From Plutella xylostella (lineage: Eukaryota; Arthropoda; Insecta; Lepidoptera; Plutellidae): a DNA stretch of 64,000 bases. The notes under the pieces are model-generated. The model worked only from the letters and a program-made list of their open reading frames with translations. It had not been told where the DNA came from and did no database searches. Below are positions 8,738 through 19,749 of the stretch, in pieces. Within the stretch, counting starts at the first letter, position 1; every line of letters begins with the position of its first letter. Location of the stretch: positions 6,210,001 through 6,274,000 of the forward strand of contig NC_064007.1 of assembly GCF_932276165.1 (NCBI RefSeq). The letters are read 5' to 3'. A program made the translations under genes and the position numbers.

Positions 8738-11700
8738 CCGGCAACGTGCCGTCTCCCGACGCACGTAACTATATCTATTTTATTAATATAAATCTATCAT
8801 GCTAACATACTCCACACAAAATTGAATATTTTACATAAATGATTGTATCTATAAACATGACTATAATTTTCATACTTCTTCTTCTTTCGTGTCAGTGAAA
8901 TGCGATTTTTTATATTTGTCCAGACCAAAAAGAAGCAACTTTGATAGCATTCTGGTTGGCCTGGAGTAAGTCTTCCCGTGTGCAGGTGGAAGGGCACAGG
9001 GGACAGGAGAGTAAATGCTCCATAGTCTGGGGGGCGGTACCACAGTCGCATAGATTGGTACCAACGGTATAGCCCCACTTACAGAGATTGTCCTTGCAGC
9101 AGCCTACCTCTGCTCGCAACCGATTTAGAGTCTTCCAGATGTGCCAGGGAAGACTGTTACCGGGAGCAAGTTTTTCCTCAAGAGGTAGGAAAGGATCCTG
9201 GGGCTGCTTTTCCTCCCAGAGCCTTAGCCTTGCGTTTTGTGGGTTTTCATCCGTTAAGGACACCTCACTATTTAGAAACGCTTTGCGGCTCTTAAGGCGG
9301 GAAGGTGCGGCAGTATGTGAGTAAAGTGGATGTCTGAAGTCGCATTCTTGTTTGGCTTTCTCAACAGAACATGCCACTTTACGCCGTATGCTAGGGGGTG
9401 CTATCCCAGCCAGAGAGTAGAGTTTGTGGAGCGGTGTCGGTTTGAGGCATCCCGTAACTATACGAACTGTGTCGTTAAGAGCAACATCTACTTCTCTAGC
9501 ATGCGCGGACCTTGCCCATATGGGGCAGGCATATTCGGCAGCTGAGAAGCAGAGTGCTAAGCTACTTGTTCGTAGAACTTGCGGAGAGGCGCCCCAGCTG
9601 GTAGACGTAAGCCGTCGCAGAAGGTTGTTTCGGGAGCTGACTTTCTTCTTGGTGATTTGGCAGTGAGTTTTGTACGTGAGGGATCTATCCAGGGTCACTC
9701 CGAGGTATTTTGGTGACGAGCAGTGCTGGATTTTTACCCCTTCCCATGTTATGTCCAGCTCTCGATTTGCCTGGTGGTTGCGTAGGTGGAAAGCACATGA
9801 CTGAGTTTTTGATGGGTTTGGCCTCAAAGCGTTTTGACTGTAGTAGTCACCCAGCTTCCGCAAAGCTGCAGTCAACGTGCCTTCCACTTCTTCGAACGTA
9901 GCTGCCTGCGATGCCAGTGCAAGGTCGTCAGCGTAGAGGAATCGAGCTGTTCCTGTATCGCGGGGCTGGTCGTTAGTATATATATTAAAAAGAGTTGGCG
10001 CCAACACACTTCCCTGAGGCAATCCATTTCTCTGAGAGCGCCATCTACTTTTTTCCGAGTTAATGCAAACTTGGAAACGGCGGTTGTGGAGCATCTCACT
10101 TAAAAGTTTGACGAAGTTGTTATCGTTAGTGAGTGCACCGACCTTCACCAGTAGTCTCTTTATATTGACTGTGTCATAGGCGGCTGATAAGTCGACAAAC
10201 ACCACACCAGTCACCTTTCCAGTTTCAAAACCATCCTCAATGGATTGAGTCAAATTTAAGGTCTGACTGGTGCAGGACTTTCCTGGTCTAAAGCCAGCCT
10301 GTTCAGGTATAAGTTTTGGCTCTATTTCGCTTGTGAGACGGTTAAGGATGAGCCTTTCGAACAGCTTATATGTATGGCACAGAAGAGATATTGGTCGGTA
10401 GCTCTTAGTTTCAGAAGCAGGCTTACCCGGCTTTAAGAGCGCTACAACTTTTGCTTTCCTCCATGGCTTAGGGATTCTTGCCGAATCAGTGCAGTTGTTG
10501 CAAAGGGCAAGTAACCAGGACACAGTCCCAGGGCCGAACTCTTTTATTTGCTCCACCATGATGTCGTCGACTCCAGCAGCTTTACCAGTCTTAAGTGATT
10601 TTATGACACAAATAATTTCACTGAGCGTAAACGGCTTGCTGATGTTGGTGGAAGGTTCTTCCTGGTTTACTTGTTTGGGTAGTCTGGGAAGTCTGCATGG
10701 TGGTTTGCCATTAAGTATCAGCTGGTGGGCGACTTGGTTTGCGGTAACTTGCTCTGGTTGTGTAGCTGCAGGTGGGTCGTCTGTGAGTTTACGCACCATC
10801 GACCACGCTTTCTTGCTATTATGGGTCATGTTGATGTTAGAGACCATGTTCATCCATTTTTGTTGACGGCTGTCACTTAACTTAAGCATGAGCTCCTCTC
10901 CGGCAATTATGGTCTCTTCCGAGAAAGGGTCCAGGGCGTAAAGTGACTCATATCTGGAGATTAGATCAGCCGCATCGATTGGTAGTCCCGGAATGTATGA
11001 GCTGCGGCAACCTCGAGGGATGGTTTTCCGAGATATTGTGCGCACGATATTAAGAAATTGCTCATAGTTTTGAGGAACGGGTGGTAGACTTAAAAGTTGT
11101 TCGTCAATACGGGATGAGAATTCACTCCAGTTGGCCTTAGTAAAGTTAAAGCGTCGTCTAAATGGAACTGTTCTCGGTCTAACTACTGCCATGACTTTGC
11201 ATATAATTGGCCGATGCTGAGTTCTGGGGATGGGATTACCAACAGATTTGGAACACTGGGTGCTGATGTTTGCACTGCTAAAAATCAGGTCAGGGTTGTA
11301 TCCACGTTTCCAACGCCCGCTATTAAAGGAAGGGGGCAATTTGGCACTGTGGATGAGTTCTAGGCCATTGGATTCTGCCCATTCTTCCACCGCATCCCCA
11401 TCTGTGTTGTTTTCTGCGTATCCCCAATTGATGCTATGGCTGTTAAAGTCTCCAACAATAATTTTTGTTGGGCTATTGTCGAAATTGTCCGTTGTGTGGA
11501 AGTGAAACGGTGTGTGGGGAGGTTTGTAGACTGACGTTACCGTACAGTTGCCCAAGTCAATGGTTAGCGTTTCGATAGATCCTTGGGAGACGGAGGCCGC
11601 TGATGAAATCTTGATGTCGGGTTTCGCGAATATTGCACTTCCATGCTTGGCATGAGGGAGCTCAACGGTCAAGTTCATTCCTTGTATATTGGGCCTGGGT

Positions 11701-12117
11701 TGGCCGATGTCACGGTGTGTTTCTTGGACGCAGAGAATATCACACTGCGTCTCATCGCACAATTGCGATAGAAGAGCGGATTTATTGCTCGAGAAACCCT
11801 CAATGTTAATGGATATTACTGTGAGGGCTGGTTCTGATAAGAACCGTTTGGGTGGCGCTGATAAGTGCCGTTGACGTGGCGCTGAAAAGTGCCTTTTAGG
11901 TGGCTCACAATTGAACCGATTCGCATTCATTTCACTGTGGGGAAAGGATTAGCCAATCTTTCGATTGCCCAGGGTGCACCGCGAGGAGGTTCCTTTCATG
12001 CACCCCACTTTCATACTAATAATTACCTATCTAATACCTCTATGTTAAACATAAAACTAAAATCATAAATATTGCTTTTCATAAATTTGAACTGGAGCAA
12101 GATATACATTATTTAAC
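8738..12117 (-). mobile_element. Full-length EN-RT LINE (I superfamily, Ingi/Vingi-like)
   Basis: Contains a single intact 1006-codon ORF without a separate ORF1. Sequences at the two ends resemble each other (aatcatgacattcggccat at about 8719 and aatcatgacattcagtcat at about 12122) and may be a diverged ~19-bp target duplication. The left copy overlaps the end of the gypsy LTR, so the LINE would have landed at the LTR/internal junction. No poly-A tail is seen at the 3' (left) end. Boundaries are approximate. Clade assignment rests on EN-RT-only structure and the C-terminal Cys/His motif, not on a tree. Confidence 0.75.
8910..11930 (-). CDS. LINE endonuclease-reverse transcriptase (1006 aa, intact)
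   Basis: Starts at an ATG (11930). After a short N-terminus with a repeated S-A/E-P motif comes an apurinic-type endonuclease (about residues 35-250: VISINIEGFSSNK, VQETH, KIIVGDFNSHSINWG, NPDLIFSS). The RT spans about residues 430-720 (YRPISLLCHTYKLFERLILN, VFVDLSAAYDTV, GLPQGSVLAPTLFNIYTND, FLYADDLALASQ). The C-terminus holds a Cys/His motif (CDCGTAPQTMEHLLSCPLC). The protein would nick target DNA and prime reverse transcription from the nick. No stop or frameshift is seen. This is one of the few complete transposon ORFs in the window and could be active if expressed. Confidence 0.9.
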   Translation of the reverse strand: MNANRFNCEPPKRHFSAPRQRHLSAPPKRFLSEPALTVISINIEGFSSNKSALLSQLCDETQCDILCVQETHRDIGQPRPNIQGMNLTVELPHAKHGSAIFAKPDIKISSAASVSQGSIETLTIDLGNCTVTSVYKPPHTPFHFHTTDNFDNSPTKIIVGDFNSHSINWGYAENNTDGDAVEEWAESNGLELIHSAKLPPSFNSGRWKRGYNPDLIFSSANISTQCSKSVGNPIPRTQHRPIICKVMAVVRPRTVPFRRRFNFTKANWSEFSSRIDEQLLSLPPVPQNYEQFLNIVRTISRKTIPRGCRSSYIPGLPIDAADLISRYESLYALDPFSEETIIAGEELMLKLSDSRQQKWMNMVSNINMTHNSKKAWSMVRKLTDDPPAATQPEQVTANQVAHQLILNGKPPCRLPRLPKQVNQEEPSTNISKPFTLSEIICVIKSLKTGKAAGVDDIMVEQIKEFGPGTVSWLLALCNNCTDSARIPKPWRKAKVVALLKPGKPASETKSYRPISLLCHTYKLFERLILNRLTSEIEPKLIPEQAGFRPGKSCTSQTLNLTQSIEDGFETGKVTGVVFVDLSAAYDTVNIKRLLVKVGALTNDNNFVKLLSEMLHNRRFQVCINSEKSRWRSQRNGLPQGSVLAPTLFNIYTNDQPRDTGTARFLYADDLALASQAATFEEVEGTLTAALRKLGDYYSQNALRPNPSKTQSCAFHLRNHQANRELDITWEGVKIQHCSSPKYLGVTLDRSLTYKTHCQITKKKVSSRNNLLRRLTSTSWGASPQVLRTSSLALCFSAAEYACPIWARSAHAREVDVALNDTVRIVTGCLKPTPLHKLYSLAGIAPPSIRRKVACSVEKAKQECDFRHPLYSHTAAPSRLKSRKAFLNSEVSLTDENPQNARLRLWEEKQPQDPFLPLEEKLAPGNSLPWHIWKTLNRLRAEVGCCKDNLCKWGYTVGTNLCDCGTAPQTMEHLLSCPLCPSTCTREDLLQANQNAIKVASFWSGQI

Positions 12118-12705
12118 TTAAATCATGACATTCAGTCATTCAAGTATTAAATGATTATACCCAACGTTATACTAGTGTTATAAGTACAGAATATCCAATT
12201 TTCTACATTATTTGTTCTAGATACATTTATTTCAGTAGGTACTTATAAGCAGTGACCATAAGTTATGAAACACACTGAGTCTAGTTAGGAATTATTGTAC
12301 ATTTTATACACAAATGCAACAAATTACTTATAAATTAGGAAGTAATTATTTATAACATCATAGATACAACAATATTTGATCATTTTTACAAATGAATAAC
12401 TAATATTTAATTCGAGTATTTATAGGCTAATTTTGCTTAATTACTAATTAAACTAAGAATGTTTTTATAATGAAATGTTAATTATCCAACAATATTTGAT
12501 TATTTTTACAAATGAATAACTAATATTTACATCGAGTATTTATAGGCTAATTTTGCTTAATTACTAATTAAACTAAGAATGTTTTTATAATCAAATGTTA
12601 ATTATCCTAACTAATCAGATATCAATCAGGTCTCTAACAATACTAAATTGAAAAAAAGTATAGAGCAAGGTAGATATTGTTAATTAGAATATAATACAAA
12701 ATTAA
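12118..12705 (-). other. Gypsy 3' non-coding region with a 120-bp tandem duplication
   Basis: AT-rich DNA between the integrase stop and the 3' LTR side. A unit beginning aacaatatttgat occurs twice in tandem (12368-12487, 12488-12607) with few differences. No coding signal seen. Confidence 0.6.
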
Positions 12706-13875
12706 CTAATCCTTATTAGATTCACTAGAACTACTGTCAGAGTTACATATCTCCAGAGCTTTTGTATGTATCCATGGCCTTATCCTATCTGCTGCAATTA
12801 CAGTCTTATAAGGTTTTCCTTTTTTAATAAAACCAGGGACATCGGCTATTCGGTATCTGTCATTACCTAATATTTCAGTAACTTTGTAGGGTCCCACAAA
12901 CTTTGACAGAAGCTTTGTACTTTGTTGGTTATTATCGAAGTTATTTCTTGATATTTTGACCAAATCACCAACTTCGTATGTGGTAGCCGGAATACGATTT
13001 GCATCATGTCTTAATTTTTGTTTGGCTTGGTCTTTAATTATGTTTGCACTTATATCTTCTCTCACTTTTTGTAAATCATAATTATCATTTCTAGAATCAA
13101 TATTAAGTTTGTTTAGCAAATCATCCCGAAGTTTCGTTCCAATCAAAGCTTCTGTCGCTGTTTTGTGTGTTGAGGCATTAACTGTATTGTTAATGCCCCA
13201 TTGGATCTTACCCAGACACTTGTCCCAGTCACGCTCATGTCCGGAAGAATTTTGCGCAGCTAGTGCGTTTAAAATAGTCTGGTTATACCTTTCGGCTTGA
13301 CCGTTGGCCCTGGGACAAGCGACTGCATTTAACACATGTTTTATGCCATGTGAGTCACAAAAATATTTAAAAGCAGCAGATGTAAAGCTAGTACCCCTAT
13401 CAGACACTATTCTTGCTGGAATACCAAAGTCATAGAATATTTTCTCTAATGTTTTTACTGTGCTTTTGGTTTTCACATCTTTAACTGCTTTTGTAAAAAG
13501 GTATTTGGTAAATGCATCAACTACGGTAAGGATATAAGCATTTCCGTCTTTACTTTTGACAAATGGGCCTAGGTGATCGATGTGTATGGTATGAAAAGGA
13601 ACCTCGATCTTTTCGATGGGATGTAATAGGCCTGATTTTTGTCGGGTCGCAGTATCCTTATTATAAGCGCACTCCAAACATGCCGCAACATATTTCTTTA
13701 CAAATTTTCTTAATTTAGGGAACCAATAGTTTTCTTGTATTCTTTCTAGAGTTTTCGTATACCCCAAATGACCTATGTCATCATGGTTGGCCCGACAAAC
13801 TTGCCACCTAGCATTGCGTGGGACTGCCAAACACAAGCGATCGTCTACTTTCCTATAAACGGTATGATTTTTCAC
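12706..13875 (-). CDS. Gypsy integrase (389-aa segment of pol)
   Basis: The H2C2 zinc-binding module (HDDIGHLGYTKTLERIQENY ... CLEC) is followed by a core with D-D-E residues in HIDHLGPFV, VSDRGTSF and NGQAERYNQTI, then a C-terminal GPY-type module (VGPYKVTEIL). It catalyses insertion of element cDNA. The listed ATG is only the first in this frame. The protein is joined to the RT-RNase H frame through a frameshift near 13890, where DIRQNYVVKNH would be expected to read through. Catalytic residues are present. Confidence 0.87.
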   Translation of the reverse strand: MKNHTVYRKVDDRLCLAVPRNARWQVCRANHDDIGHLGYTKTLERIQENYWFPKLRKFVKKYVAACLECAYNKDTATRQKSGLLHPIEKIEVPFHTIHIDHLGPFVKSKDGNAYILTVVDAFTKYLFTKAVKDVKTKSTVKTLEKIFYDFGIPARIVSDRGTSFTSAAFKYFCDSHGIKHVLNAVACPRANGQAERYNQTILNALAAQNSSGHERDWDKCLGKIQWGINNTVNASTHKTATEALIGTKLRDDLLNKLNIDSRNDNYDLQKVREDISANIIKDQAKQKLRHDANRIPATTYEVGDLVKISRNNFDNNQQSTKLLSKFVGPYKVTEILGNDRYRIADVPGFIKKGKPYKTVIAADRIRPWIHTKALEICNSDSSSSESNKD

Positions 13876-15122
13876 TACGTAATTTTGACGGATATCTTTG
13901 CATTCTGGTCGTCTTCGGGTTTTAGAATTCTATGTATCCGGGATAAGTCGGGGTCTGCTAACTGCAGAGTGAGAAGCCAGTTTTCCTTTTCAATGTTGTA
14001 TACGCACACAGATGGGTTTTCGTCTAATTCCATGGGCAGCTTGGTGTTTCGACTAAGGGCATCCACGTGTGTCATTTGTACGCCTGGTCGATATTCAATA
14101 TCAAAATTGAATTCACTAATTTGGAGCCACCACCTTGCTATCCGTGGAATGAGATCCTTTTTAGTTAAAGTTGTCCTTAAGGCCGCGCAATCAGTAAAAA
14201 CTTTGAAATGTAGGCCTAATAGGTAAACCCTAAATTTCTTCAACGAGCACACCACTGCCAGCGTTTCAAGTTCATATGAATGTAGATGTCTTTCTTCTGG
14301 CGTGGTCTGCCGGCTAAAGTATGCAACTGGCTTCAAGACTCTCGAGTCTTTTTGCCACTGCATGAGGATACCTCCTACACCAAGAGAACTTGCATCAGTG
14401 TGCAGCTCAGTTTCGAGGGAAGGATCATAAAGGGCCAGTACGGGGCGACTAATGAGAATTTCTTTTAAACGATTGAATGCCTGTTCCTCGTTCCCCAACC
14501 ATTGCCACACTGCTTCCTTTTTAAGTAAGGAATTCAATGGTCTTGCGATCTCTCCATACCCTTTTATAAATTTACGAAAGTATCCGGTTAAGCCGAGGAA
14601 CTGACGCACTTCGTGGATATTGCGAGGTGTGGGGAACTTTTTAACCGCAGCTACTTTAGTCTCGCCAGGCTGAATACCATGACACGAAATGTCGTATCCT
14701 AAATAATTTACAGTAGTATCAAAGAAACGGCATTTCGCTAGTTTTAGAGTAAGTCCATTTTGTCTGAACAATTTTAGAACATTCTCTAAACGCTGAAACA
14801 TTTCTTCTATGTCTTTAGATGGTATCAATACGTCATCCAAATAAGCTAACGCATACTCATAGCGGCTGTTTCCCACTATCTTATTAATCATCCTCTGAAA
14901 TACAGCGGGCGCATTTGCCAACCCAAAAGGCATCCTTTTAAATTCATAATGCCCATCGGGCGTCACAAATGCGGTTAGATGCCGACTCTGCTGAGCCATC
15001 GGAATTTGGTAATAGCCGGAGGCTAGGTCGAGGGTAGTGAAGAAAGTATTACCACTTAGATTTGTTATTTGGTCTTGGATAAGAGGCAAAGGGAAACGAT
15101 CTTTTACTGTTTTATTGTTCAA
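13875..15122 (-). CDS. Gypsy reverse transcriptase-RNase H (415-aa segment of pol)
   Basis: Begins at NNKTVKDRFPLPLIQDQI within RT. It includes TTLDLASGYYQI, the palm motif AYLDDVLIPS and the connection LGLTGYFRKFI, then an RNase H (LHTDASSLGVGGIL, HSYELETLAVV, FTDCAALRTT). It makes the cDNA copy and removes template RNA. Its first RT residues lie in the next frame upstream. The break is one extra A in a nine-A run (plus-strand T run at about 15158-15166). The run length, and hence the frameshift, could be a sequencing error or a real lesion. Confidence 0.88.
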   Translation of the reverse strand: MNNKTVKDRFPLPLIQDQITNLSGNTFFTTLDLASGYYQIPMAQQSRHLTAFVTPDGHYEFKRMPFGLANAPAVFQRMINKIVGNSRYEYALAYLDDVLIPSKDIEEMFQRLENVLKLFRQNGLTLKLAKCRFFDTTVNYLGYDISCHGIQPGETKVAAVKKFPTPRNIHEVRQFLGLTGYFRKFIKGYGEIARPLNSLLKKEAVWQWLGNEEQAFNRLKEILISRPVLALYDPSLETELHTDASSLGVGGILMQWQKDSRVLKPVAYFSRQTTPEERHLHSYELETLAVVCSLKKFRVYLLGLHFKVFTDCAALRTTLTKKDLIPRIARWWLQISEFNFDIEYRPGVQMTHVDALSRNTKLPMELDENPSVCVYNIEKENWLLTLQLADPDLSRIHRILKPEDDQNAKISVKIT

Positions 15123-15126
15123 CGCC

Positions 15127-16140
15127 CTAAAATCTACACAAAGCCTTGACTCCCCTGTTTTTTTTTACCATTAATATGGGACTCGCATAATCTGAGTTTG
15201 ATTCCTGTATAATATCATTGCGTAATAGATCATCAATAGTTTCGCGAACTGTTTCTCTTTCGGAATGAGATAGGCGGTACGGTCGATATACGATGGGTTT
15301 ATTGTCTATCAAATTTATATTCATTTCTACATCAACCGCACATCCTAACTCTTCTAAATTTGTAGCAAAACAGTCTCTATAGTCATTTAATAAGGAGTAC
15401 AGTCGGTCTTTATAATCACTAGATATTCCCGGTCCCGTCTTGATGTCGTCTTTGTCCAAAGGAGTCAAATCAGAAACGCCTGTACGAATTCTATTAACTT
15501 GACAAACCTTCTGCTCGGTAAAGGGGATTGCTCTTGCGATAAGAGTATCTTTCTCGAAAGTTATCGTACCGCCCGACAAATTGGATACGACCACATTACC
15601 ACTACCTTCGGTTACGCGATAAGCACCTTGAATCAATCGATACTCTTTACCCGGTTCTACACAGTTGTAGCCTTCAATAAGTACATCTCCTGTAAAATTT
15701 GTGTCAACATAAACGGGGATTGTACCGATATTGGATATACGAGTGGATTGCGCAGCGTACATCTTTAAACTACCATCACAGAAGCTTGAAGTATCATCGG
15801 TGGGACACTTGTAGAAAAAGAGCTTCTGACTATCTTTCAAAACAGTTATAAATGGCAACTCCGTAAAGTTTTGACCAATAATTAAGGATGTCTGCATATG
15901 AACGTCGTCTACTACTAATACTTCAATTTTGGAGTCCACATCATCAAGTTTTAGGAAAATGCGCGATTTGTATAGGGGCATTACCGACGACTGGCCAAAT
16001 CCCTTTACTGTTGGGATTCCCTCGAAGTCCTTGTCCAAATTTAAAGTTTATGCATCGGTTTTACGTAAAAGAGTGCACTCACTACCGAAATCCACATAAG
16101 CTCGTAAGCTCATATCGTTAACCGTAACCGTTTTGAAAAA
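15127..16140 (-). pseudogene. Gypsy protease and N-terminal RT, with a stop
   Basis: The retropepsin begins near 16140 (KTVTVNDMSLRAYVDFGSEC, where DFG replaces the usual DTG/DSG). A TAA lies just after RKTDA, and the open part resumes as a 303-aa frame (16038-15127) with VVDDVHMQTSLIIGQNF and the RT N-terminus (INLIDNKPIVYRPYRLSHSE, DYASPILMVKK). It ends at the A-run frameshift shared with the next segment. The unusual DFG may already impair the protease. Confidence 0.78.
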
Positions 16141-16536
16141 CTTGTCGTTTACAAACGACCCGAAAAAAAAATAATTTTCAACGTTTTGCTTTCGGGTATA
16201 CTTCCATTTTATTTTTATTTTATTTTACTTTATTAGGGACAATAAACAGTTATACATTAAAGTGTAATACATTGTGTTAAATTTAAAAACTTACATAAAT
16301 GTACAACCCACGACAATGTCCACAGGTTACAAAGAATCAATATTTATAAAAGAGGATACGCTATAAGAATATACTTAGGATAGCATTAAACATAAATCAG
16401 TAAATACAAAACCAAATAAATAAACACACACTTACAAACAGTGCATAAAATAAAAATAAATCACTATTTATAAACATAATGTGGATTTTGTGTAAACATC
16501 AGAACAAGAACAAGAAGAAAGAGAACAAGAAATCAT

Positions 16537-19424
16537 TTACAAACACTGTTGATTAGAAATAAGTACACGAGTGCAATGGTTTTTAAAGCAGGATGGTGAA
16601 AGGGCAAAAATATCCACGTCCACAAAAGTTCCATTATAGGTTTCAACCAGGCGATACAGGGGAGATCGTGAACCAGAAATGGTGCGATTGGTCCTCATGG
16701 CAAACAATCGTCGCACGCGCACAGCACGACGGTGAACGGTTCTTGGTACTAAGTAGCATAGACTGTTAGTTAACTGATTGCAATCAAATTTGTTGTGGCA
16801 GATTCCGTACAAAGTCATGGCTTCCAAAAGTTGGCGTCGGGACTGAAGAGAGAGAATTTTGTATTTTTCTAGTAACTGAGGATAACTGAGGGAGAATTTG
16901 AAAAATTTAAAGTGTACTGAACGAAGGAATTTACGCTGAACTCTTTCAATCATATTTATATATTTTTTGAAGTAAGGATTCCAAATGGGCACAGCGTATT
17001 CAAGTTGTGGTCTAATAATTGTTTTATAAAGATGTAGGTATGTTGAAGGTCGCTTAAAGTCTACAGCTGCTCTCATGACAAAACCATACATTTGGAAGGC
17101 CTTACTGACGATTTGTTCTATATGCTGGTCGAGTTTAAATTTAGAGTCAAGGGTAACACCCAGATCGCGCACCGTAGTAATTTCTCGCAAGGGGGCCTCA
17201 CAGAGAGTGTAAGTGAAGCGAGTTATATTTTTATTTTTGGTAAATATTATTGTATTACACTTAGAAAGGCTAAGATGTAATTTATTTGTGATGCAATAAT
17301 TAGAAAAGCGGTCGAGATCATCTTGAAACAGATTGCAGTCTGCAATGCTGTGAATTGTTTTATAAATTTTAAGGTCATCCGCATACAGTAAGAATTTCGT
17401 ATTTAGGAAACATTTTTTTATATCATTTATAAAAATTACGAAGAGTAACGGCCCTAAGATAGAGCCCTGGGGAACTCCTGATGTTACTCGTACAGAATTG
17501 GAGGCAAATCCGTTGACCACAACTCTCTGGCTTCGATTCGAGATATATGAGCAGAACCATCGTAGAAGATTACCTCTAATTCCGTTATACGCTAGCTTAT
17601 TTAGAAGGAGAACATGGTCAACCTTATCAAAGGCCTTCTGAAAATCCGTATAAACAGCATCCACCTGCTCTCGATTATCGATACTTTCAAAAATAAACGA
17701 AGTAAATAACATAAGGTTAGTAGTTGTTGAACGCTTTTTGACGAAACCATGCTGTTCGGGCAGTATGATCTTATGGAGAGCCGGATAGATTACAGAATGT
17801 ATGAGTCTTTCCAGGAGCTTTGACAAGGCTGACATGATAGATATAGGTCGATATTTATCTACTTCACTTCTGCTACCACTCTTATGCACGGGAACAATGT
17901 TCGACATTTTCCACAAAGCCGGACAGGTTCCCTCCCTCAAGCATTTGTTGTAAATAATGTAAAGAGGAGTGCAGACGCTTCCAGAAGTATTCTTTAGGAA
18001 TATGGCAGGGAGGCCATCTGGACCAGGTCCTTTATTAGCATCTAAATACTTTAATTCATATTGAATCTTTTGCAGAGATAAATTGATATCACTGAGATGA
18101 ACATCGCTATCAGAGAGGACAGAAGGGGGTTGCCAGGAGCTGGTATCAAGTGAACTTGGTTCATAGACTGATTTGAAAAATGATGAAAACATATTGCAGA
18201 TTGATACAGGATCATTTACCACTTTATTGTTAAGTTTAACTTGTGAGGGTATCCCAGACTTATGTTTACGGTTAGAAACATACGACCAGAACTTGTTGGC
18301 ATCCAACTGTATACTATCCTCCACGCTTATAATATATTTATTAAAACATTTTTCACATTCGTTCTTAAATCTTTTCCTGTACAGAGAAAAAATTTCATAG
18401 TCAGAAATATTACTGTATTTCTTCCACTTTAACCAGTATCTACTTTTGTTTTTATGAATATGGATTAAAGATTTCGAGAACCAGACCGGGAAGTTCCGTG
18501 TTTTGGAACTACAGAGAGGAACGTTTAATTTAATTATTTCGAATATTTTTTCGTAGAAAACATTTAACGCTTCCTCTGCAGAAAGATGATTTAGAAGGGA
18601 CGACCAGGACATTTCCAAAATACTAGAGTTAAGTTTGTCATAATTTGCTTTATAAAAATTAAACTTAGTTAAAGAATTACTTTGTTTTAGTGGTGGTGAG
18701 GGAGCGTTAAACTTTACTATTAAATAGAATGATGGATGGAACTTACCCTCTGGCAAAAGCGGAATATTCGGTTTATAAACTTCACACTCGGTATTCGATA
18801 AATCCAAGTCTAGTATTCCACCAGTTGAGTTAAAAATCGAATTATATTGCTTAATATTCATTCTTGATAAAAGGTCGACAAGATGGCGACCGGGGGAAGG
18901 GCCGCCGGATGTTAAACATTCCATGTGAGTATTATTAACACTCCACTTTAGTGAGGGCAGGTTAAAGTCTCCTATTAGTATAATACTATCAAAGTCTAGC
19001 CTACCCAATTCTAACTCCAGCTTGTCTAGTAACATGTTATAAGCTGCTTCGGGGTTTTCGGTGGGATGTATGATACACAAATTAGATTATATTTTTTAGG
19101 GGTTGAGCTAGGCAATTGAACAATTAGACACTCACTAATATTAGGAGATAACGAGGATATAATGACAGATGGTTGAAGATTACGTAACACTGCAATAAGT
19201 ACGCCACCGCCGTCCTTTTTACCTGTCAAAACACGATCACGGTCACATCTAAAAACAGTATAGCGTTGATCAATAAATTCATTATCTGAAATATGTGGTA
19301 CGAGCCAAGTCTCGGTTAAAACAATAATATCATAGTTATTTGAGAGGATATTAAAGTATAGCGTATTGAGCTTAGTACGAAACCCACCACAGTTCTGGTA
19401 ATAAATAGTCAGTTTATCATCCAT
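16537..19424 (-). pseudogene. CR1-like ORF2: endonuclease-reverse transcriptase, one frameshift
   Basis: The endonuclease begins at 19424 (MDDKLTIYYQNCGGFRTK, IIVLTETWL, NLICVSYIPPKTP). The frame then shifts within the overlap 19026-19080 and continues as 847 codons to 16537. This holds the rest of the endonuclease (IILIGDFNLPSLKW) and an RT with PISIMSALSKLLERLIH, AVYTDFQKAFDKVDH, GVPQGSILGPLLFVIFINDI and the catalytic FLLYADDLKIY. It makes element cDNA by target-primed synthesis. Apart from the frameshift the ORF is open, so the lesion may be recent or an error. Confidence 0.85.
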
Positions 19425-19749
19425 TTTTATAATTTAGTACAAAAATAGAAATAGGTTACTAAGATAAATTATTGTGTAAGTACCAGATCCAATTTCACCA
19501 TCGATAGGACCCATGCGCTTGGAGAATAGTAGGTATAACTGAAACATGAAAAGTTGAAACACAGTGCACTCGCATCCAAATTTACAGTAATATTTACTAC
19601 TATATATCAAACCCAGAAGTAGTTTGTAAATAAAGATAGATTCAGGATATAAAATAAATGTTACAATATTAATTATACCCAGTAGCTTAAACATAACAAA
19701 CAGCATAACTATACAAAAATATCTGTTATATAAAATTACGTAGTACACA

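Noticed and set aside
9872..10103. ORFs on both strands opposite the EN-RT LINE
   Set aside because: Shadow frames of the 1006-codon ORF.
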